A stretch of 62,000 bases of DNA from Mesostigma viride (lineage: Eukaryota; Streptophyta; Mesostigmatophyceae; Mesostigmatales; Mesostigmataceae), in NCBI GenBank assembly GCA_009746045.1, contig RPFO01000213.1, positions 1,422,578 to 1,484,577 on the forward strand. The letters are read 5' to 3'. Position numbers and translations under genes: made by a program. Below are positions 57,241 through 62,000 of this stretch, piece after piece. Below the pieces are notes generated by a model that saw only the letters and a list, made by a program, of their open reading frames with translations, made no database searches and was not told where the DNA came from. Numbering within the stretch: the first letter of the stretch is position 1; each line of letters opens with the position of its first letter.

Positions 57241-58359
57241 ATGATGCATCCGGGTTGGTTGTCCGAGGCGCGTCTGATGTGCGAGTTCGTGGGCGCGTGC
57301 GTGCAGCCGTCGTCGCACATCCAGGAGTGGCCGGCGGCGGGCAAGCTGGCGGACGCCTTCAACGCGTTCCTCGCGGCGAAGGGTCTGCCCCCGTACGCCG
57401 CGTCCCGTCTGGCGGGCCCCTGCCCGGTGGCGGACGACCTGGCCCTGTGGTCCGGCGTGCTGGCGGGCAAGGGGGGCGTGCTGATGCACGTGGCGGGGGT
57501 CGCTGGGGGCGAGAGCGGGGGGTGGTACTGGGCGCAGAACGTGTCGCTGGTCCATCCGGCCCCCGTGCCCTCGGACGGGGAGGTGAAGCCGTTCCCCCCG
57601 TGGTTCAACGGGGAGCGTTTCCTGGCTGCCCGCGAGGCGGGCAAGAGGCGCGAGGAGATGCGCAGGTGGGTGAGCGCGTACGCGGGCGAGCACGGGCTGT
57701 TCGCGGAGATCACGGAGGAGGAGGAGTCGTTCCTGGAGGAGTGCCACGGCTACCCCGAGGGCGAGATGGCGGACCTGAAGGGCCTGCGCGAGATCCGCGC
57801 GCACATGGCGAAGGTGGGCGGCGCGCCCCCCGCGTGGATGAACGAGCGCGTCCGCGAGATCCGCGAGCGGCTCACGGCGGCGTTCAGCCGCAAGCAGGGT
57901 TCGTCCTCGCGCTGGCGCCTGCGCGACAACCAGGCGGGCGACGCGCTGACGGCGCGGCTGAAGTGGCGGTCGGCGGAGGAGGAGGAGCACGACCTGCAGG
58001 GGTCGGGCGAGGCGCGGGGCGGGCGCGAGGAGGAGGGCAAGGAGCGCGAGGCGGCGGCGCTGGACACGTACCTGCGGCTGTTCCTGCAGCACAGCGACCT
58101 GGTGGTCCTGGAACGCGGCGGGCGCCTGCCGCTGGCGGAGTTCCGCCGCCTGTTCTTCGTGGAGTACCTCCAGAACGGCAGCCGCATGACGCGGCGAGTG
58201 CCCAACGCGGACCTGGCCGCCCTGCTGGCCCCCCACGGGGTCGCCGTGACAGGAAACGTGCGCATGGGCAGCGGGGAGGAGGAGAAGCGCACGGTGTGGG
58301 TGACGGGGGTGGCCCGGAGGGCGCTAGGAACGACGCGTAATAATAATAATGATGAATAA
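57241..58359 (+). CDS. Viral protein of unknown function, 372 aa
   Basis: An open frame from a double ATG to TAA 58359, ending in a short Asn run. The N-terminal half is mixed alpha with WSGVLAG and WYWAQNVSLVHP segments. The middle (about 150-290) is highly charged and helical (Glu/Arg/Lys). The C-terminal 90 residues (LDTYLRLFLQHSDLV to VTGVARRAL) look like a small winged-helix-type domain, by pattern only. AATAAAA overlaps the stop, a likely poly(A) signal. No family is recognised. Confidence 0.75.
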   Translation: MMHPGWLSEARLMCEFVGACVQPSSHIQEWPAAGKLADAFNAFLAAKGLPPYAASRLAGPCPVADDLALWSGVLAGKGGVLMHVAGVAGGESGGWYWAQNVSLVHPAPVPSDGEVKPFPPWFNGERFLAAREAGKRREEMRRWVSAYAGEHGLFAEITEEEESFLEECHGYPEGEMADLKGLREIRAHMAKVGGAPPAWMNERVREIRERLTAAFSRKQGSSSRWRLRDNQAGDALTARLKWRSAEEEEHDLQGSGEARGGREEEGKEREAAALDTYLRLFLQHSDLVVLERGGRLPLAEFRRLFFVEYLQNGSRMTRRVPNADLAALLAPHGVAVTGNVRMGSGEEEKRTVWVTGVARRALGTTRNNNNDE

Positions 58360-58390
58360 AACCTCGATGGATGCAATACAGTGAGCGCAA

Positions 58391-58602
58391 ATGCACGGTA
58401 TTCAGCGCCGCCTCCGCACGGCACTCTGTGGCCTCCTGACCCGCCTGGCGCGTCGTACGGCCGGACAGCCACTACATCGAGAGGTACCTGGAGCGCGTGT
58501 ACAAGTCCTTCGTCGTGCCCGTGTTCTCCGTCAAGAAGAAGGCCGTCGTCGCCAAGAGGCTGGCCGTGGCGGCCGACAACGTAGAGGAGTACGCGGACAG
58601 CT
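58391..58602 (+). pseudogene. Small viral ORF, apparently frameshifted
   Basis: The last 50 codons before TAG 58602 (HYIERYLERVYKSFVVPVFS, then KKKAVVAKRL) look like genuine protein, but no start codon is in that frame. The frames upstream (ATG 58391, or GTG 58381) enter from elsewhere. A single-base change near the GGCCGG at 58,459-58,464 would connect the GTG frame. Function unknown. Confidence 0.4.
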
Positions 58603-58652
58603 AGATTCGTTTACGGGGCGCGGAAAATCGGCGCCCTTGGTACACGGACACC

Positions 58653-59090
58653 ATGAGCGGAGGCGCGCCTCTCGGAAAAGCGTTCTCGTACTCGCCCATC
58701 GCCGACGAAGAGTCGGCGGGCGCGGCGAGCGGACAGGAAGAGCGGCAGTACGCCACCACCCCCGCGGAGATGGAGAGGGAGCCCATCAACGTCCCCTCGC
58801 AGGCGTTCCCGCCCCCTCCGTCCGCTATGGCGCGAAGGCCAGCGGCGCCCGACCAGGCGCAGAGGATGGCCAGGCAGCAGGCCTTGTTCGAGATGAAGAT
58901 GAGGGAGATTGCGAAGGAGGAGTCGCGGAACGGCGGCGTCATCTTCCTGTTCGCGGGGGTCCTGATAGCCGGCGTGCTGGCCTACGCGTACTGGTACAAG
59001 AATCCGCCCCTTCTCGCCAATGTGGCCGCCGATGTCACCCGCTCCCCCGGCATGATCATGCCCGGGATGATCCAGCCATCCGCGATGTAG
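58653..59090 (+). CDS. Viral single-span membrane protein, 145 aa
   Basis: A soluble, proline-rich N-terminal part (residues 1-90, with PPPPS near 53) is followed by a charged helix and one strong transmembrane segment at about 94-114 (GGVIFLFAGVLIAGVLAYAY), then a short Met/Pro-rich tail. No signal peptide. It resembles small virion membrane proteins of large DNA viruses in layout only. It lies 50 bp after the small ORF and 102 bp before the fibre-like gene, on the same strand. CAATAAAG is at about 59,129. Confidence 0.75.
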   Translation: MSGGAPLGKAFSYSPIADEESAGAASGQEERQYATTPAEMEREPINVPSQAFPPPPSAMARRPAAPDQAQRMARQQALFEMKMREIAKEESRNGGVIFLFAGVLIAGVLAYAYWYKNPPLLANVAADVTRSPGMIMPGMIQPSAM

Positions 59091-59192
59091 CCCGACAGTC
59101 TAATACCATGCTAACTAACCACAGTGTCAATAAAGTGCGTTTCCGGCGAGCAAAAATTTTTCCCAATCCCACTTGAGTACATACCCCCCAGC

Positions 59193-62000
59193 ATGGCATC
59201 CGTTCAGACCATGGCCTTCTCCGATCTCGGGACCGGCAAGCTCAGCCAGCTGTCCACCGACCAGATCTGCTCCGGGGAAGCGGCCACGGATGTCATCGTC
59301 ATGTCCGCCAAGTCCAAGATCCACCTCGTGCCCAACACCGCCAACTTCAACGACTGGGAGTCGTCCACCCTGCCGCCCCTCGACGCCGGCGTCAGCCAGA
59401 ACAACGTGGTCGTGCACGGAAACCTCGACGTGCTCGGCACCTTCACCACCGCGAACCTCGATTTCGCAAAGGGAAACTACACCAAGAACTCCGTCACCAC
59501 CATCCCGCTCAACAGCGTCGTCAAGTCGACCTCCAACAACCTCGTGCTCGAGGGCCTGACCACCGCGAACGAGGTCATCGTCCAGGACTGCAAATTCGTA
59601 GCCCACCAGCCCGCCATCCTCGCCTCCAATGGCACGTTCCCCCTGCCCACCGCCATGTCCGTGCGCGGTGAGAACGGACCCGAGAACAAGGAGGTCAAGC
59701 TCGGTCTCCTCTACAACGCAGGCAAGTTCGGAAACGGAGCCACCGCGTGGAGGGGCGTCGTCGACTCCGAGGACGTCGACATGGAGCTCCGGTCGGACGC
59801 ACAGCTGAGACTGTCCGCCGACAGGGTCGCGTCCGGAGAGGTCAAGATCAACGCCGGCGCCGCCATCACCATGGCCCCCAGCGCCGCCTCCGCCGGCGTG
59901 GACCCCGCCTCCCAGATCGTCGTGCAGTCCACCGCCCTCGAGAACTCGGCCGTCGCCTCCACCTCCGCCACCCGCGGAAACCACGCCTACGCCACAGACG
60001 CCGTCACCATCCGGGGCAAGAAGTCCACCGCCGCGTCCACGGGCGGCAACCTGTGGATCACCGGCGACACCACCGTGTCCGGCAGCAGCGTCGCCGTCGA
60101 GCAGGTCAAGTTCGTGGACTCCGCCATCTCCACCACCAACCCCACGCTCGAGCTCTCCGCCGCCTCCGACATCGCCGTCAAGAAGGACCTCGTCCTCAGC
60201 GGTAAGCTCTCTACCGCCGCGGGAGACCTCACCATCGCCCCCGCCACCGGCCTCGTCAAGGTCATGGGAAACCTCGAGGTCGACGGACAGCTCACCACCG
60301 TCAACGCCGTCACCACCAACGTGGCCGTCACCGAGAAGATCGTCTCCCTCGCCAACACCGACACCGCGACCCTCGCCAGCTGGGCCTTCAACGGCGACTC
60401 GCCCGTCGACACCCAAGCCTCCCTCAGCATGACCCTCACCAACGCCACCATCGCCAACGGTGTCCTCACGCTGCCTGCCAACGGAAGCGCGTCCTCCGCC
60501 GAGGCGGACATCGGCAGCGCACTCACCGGGTCGTACCAGATCGGCTTCAACATCAAGGCGGGAGCCGCGGCGCTCACCGTGTTCCGCTTCTGCGACTCCA
60601 GCCTGAGCCTGGCCAGCGGGATCAGGCTGGCGGTCACCAGCAGCGGCTGGGTCCAAGTGTCTGTCGCGGGCGTTTCGCGGGCCTCCAGCTACGTCGTCAT
60701 CACGCCGAACCAGAAGAACCGCATCCTCTTCAGGAGACTGAAGTACTCCGCCGACAACTCGACCTTCCAGATGTTCGCGAACGGCGTCCCCGTGTCCCTC
60801 AACATGAGCGGGTACACGGCCGCCACCGCCTTCGCCGCGGACATCCCCTCGCCAGCCAAGGTCTACTTCGGGGGGGGCGTTCTGACCGGCGCCATCGAGA
60901 TCGACGACGTGCGCGTCGAGTCCATCCCCACCGCCCCCACCAACGCCAACGCCGACGGCGCCGGGCTGGCCGTGCAGGGCGACGGGGCCGTCAGCGGGAT
61001 CGCCTGCAGCCGCGCCATCGCGTGGAAGAACAACGTGCAGCAGGAACTCGGCGACCACACCGGATCCTACTGGCACATCCAGGGAGGCCAGCTCATGCTC
61101 TCCCGCACCATCGCCACTGACCTCAGGAAGGCGCCCGGATCCAACGTCAAGCTGTCGGCGCTACCCGCGGACGCCGGCAACGGAACCACCGAGCCCCACA
61201 TGTGGGCCCTGAGCGCGTACACCGGACCCACCAGCGGGCGTTTCCGCAGCGTCCCCGCGAGGAGCCCCACCGACACCGTAACCATGGCCTACGACTGCTC
61301 CGGGGACCCCAGCCTCGTCGCCCCATCGCACGTCAATGGGTACTTCCAGACGCTGTACGGCACCACCAACCGCCTCAGTCCTACTACTTCGCCGACGGGG
61401 GCATCAGCCCCTCCTCCCAATACGACCTCCTCTTCACCGGCATCGTCAAGCCCGTCGACGCCTCCCTGCTGTCCGCCACCGGCGGGAACCCGCTCAGCGT
61501 TTCCGCCAGCATCGCGTCCCCCGTCAACATGTGCGAGCTGATGGCCGTGGGAGACACCTCCACCGCCGCCAACGTATCCGTCTGGGTGTGGCAGGGCGGA
61601 CGCATCCTCATGGCCACCGGGGCCGCGTACAACGCCAGCACCGTCCCGCTGGTCGGCGCGCGCGAGGTCGTGATCGGCCTCCAGCTGCACCCCACGCTCG
61701 GCCCGCGCCTCTACGTCAACGGCGCGCTCAAGACCTCCAGTTTCGCAGGGTGGAAGAACATCAGCGACAACTCCAGCCTCGCCTCGCCCCCTCTCATCGC
61801 CATGAACGCGACCCAGGCCAAGCGCGGGCTCTTCCTGGGCTCCCGCACCGTCTACACCTCCGGCACCGCCTTCAACGTCGCGTACAAGAGCTGGCGCGTC
61901 GTCAACACCTCCGGCATGACCGACGCGCAGGTGGAGAACACCCAGCTCTACAGGTACAGCACCGAGTACGACGCGGGCCCGCTGAGGGTCACCTACGGAT
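59193..62000 (+). CDS. Fibre-like viral structural protein with LamG-like segments, partial, one frameshift
   Basis: Starts at ATG 59193 (MASVQTMAFSDLG); an upstream in-frame ATG at 59124 overlaps the poly(A)-like signal and is less likely. Residues 60-390 are repeats of short beta strands with GNLDVLGTFTT, GNLWITGDTTVSGSS and GNLEVDGQLTTVNAVTT patterns, as in beta-helical tail fibres. Residues about 395-580 (ASWAFNGDSP to IEIDDVRVES) resemble a LamG/concanavalin-like fold. After RL at about 61,376 the frame shifts by one missing base (a C run is likely) and continues SYYFADGG to the window end with a second LamG-like segment ending in WRVVNTSGMTDAQV. Ala/Thr/Ser-rich throughout. Probable host-attachment fibre (inference). 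The 3' end is outside. Confidence 0.78.

Noticed and set aside
59127-61076. 649-aa ORF on the minus strand
   Set aside because: Shadow of the fibre-like gene in GC-rich DNA. Composition is Gly/Asp/Val-rich, with no domain pattern.
57241-62000. Capsid, packaging ATPase or DNA polymerase gene
   Set aside because: None of the ORFs carries the expected motifs, so no viral family was assigned.

Overview
The window is nuclear DNA of a photosynthetic eukaryote, most likely a green alga. Three spliced genes support this: a sedoheptulose-bisphosphatase-type Calvin-cycle enzyme, a sucrose-transporter (SUT/SLC45) family protein and an HSPA12-type Hsp70. Their exons are short, mostly with GT-AG borders, and are separated by long introns full of tandem repeats. 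Several transposable elements lie between and inside the genes. From about 52.39 kb the DNA changes to a compact, GC-rich, apparently intron-poor block that looks like the end of an integrated large DNA virus or virus-like element.

Layout. 0-4.4 kb: a non-LTR retrotransposon with an N-terminal RING-H2 finger, a reverse transcriptase and a restriction-like endonuclease tail, broken by frameshifts. 4.4-5.3 kb: a 5'-truncated second LINE with a perfect 13-bp target duplication. 7.9-22.8 kb (minus): a 14-exon SUT/SLC45 transporter. 23.9-32.4 kb (plus): an 11-exon SBPase-type phosphatase, divergent from the transporter across about 1.1 kb. 33-35.5 kb: dispersed repeats. 36.0-42.4 kb (minus): an HSPA12-like gene, first exon not found, with a 2.0-kb hAT-type element in an intron. 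42.6-44.0 kb: a second hAT-type element with related ends. 44.0-48.4 kb: repeats with no recognised gene. 48.4-52.0 kb: a full hAT element with a three-exon transposase gene.

Viral block. 52,393-56,924 is a nearly perfect palindrome of about 4.5 kb centred at 54,659/54,660. Each arm carries one copy of a cysteine-rich HNH-like gene, a collagen-like repeat and, beside the centre, a tandem-repeat array. The left arm stops exactly inside a host dispersed repeat. The right arm continues into at least three genes: an unknown 372-aa protein, a 145-aa single-span membrane protein and a long fibre-like structural protein with LamG-like segments that runs off the window. Inverted repeats plus tandem arrays at a perfectly palindromic centre is what copying through a covalently closed hairpin telomere would give, as known for poxviruses and chloroviruses. 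No major capsid, packaging ATPase or polymerase gene is in view, so the lineage is open.

Several ORFs are broken by single-base changes in C/G or A runs (retroelement, transporter exon 10, transposase exon 2, left-arm HNH gene, fibre gene). Real decay and long-read sequencing error cannot be separated from this sequence alone. Exon borders were set by hand from splice signals, reading phase and family resemblance.
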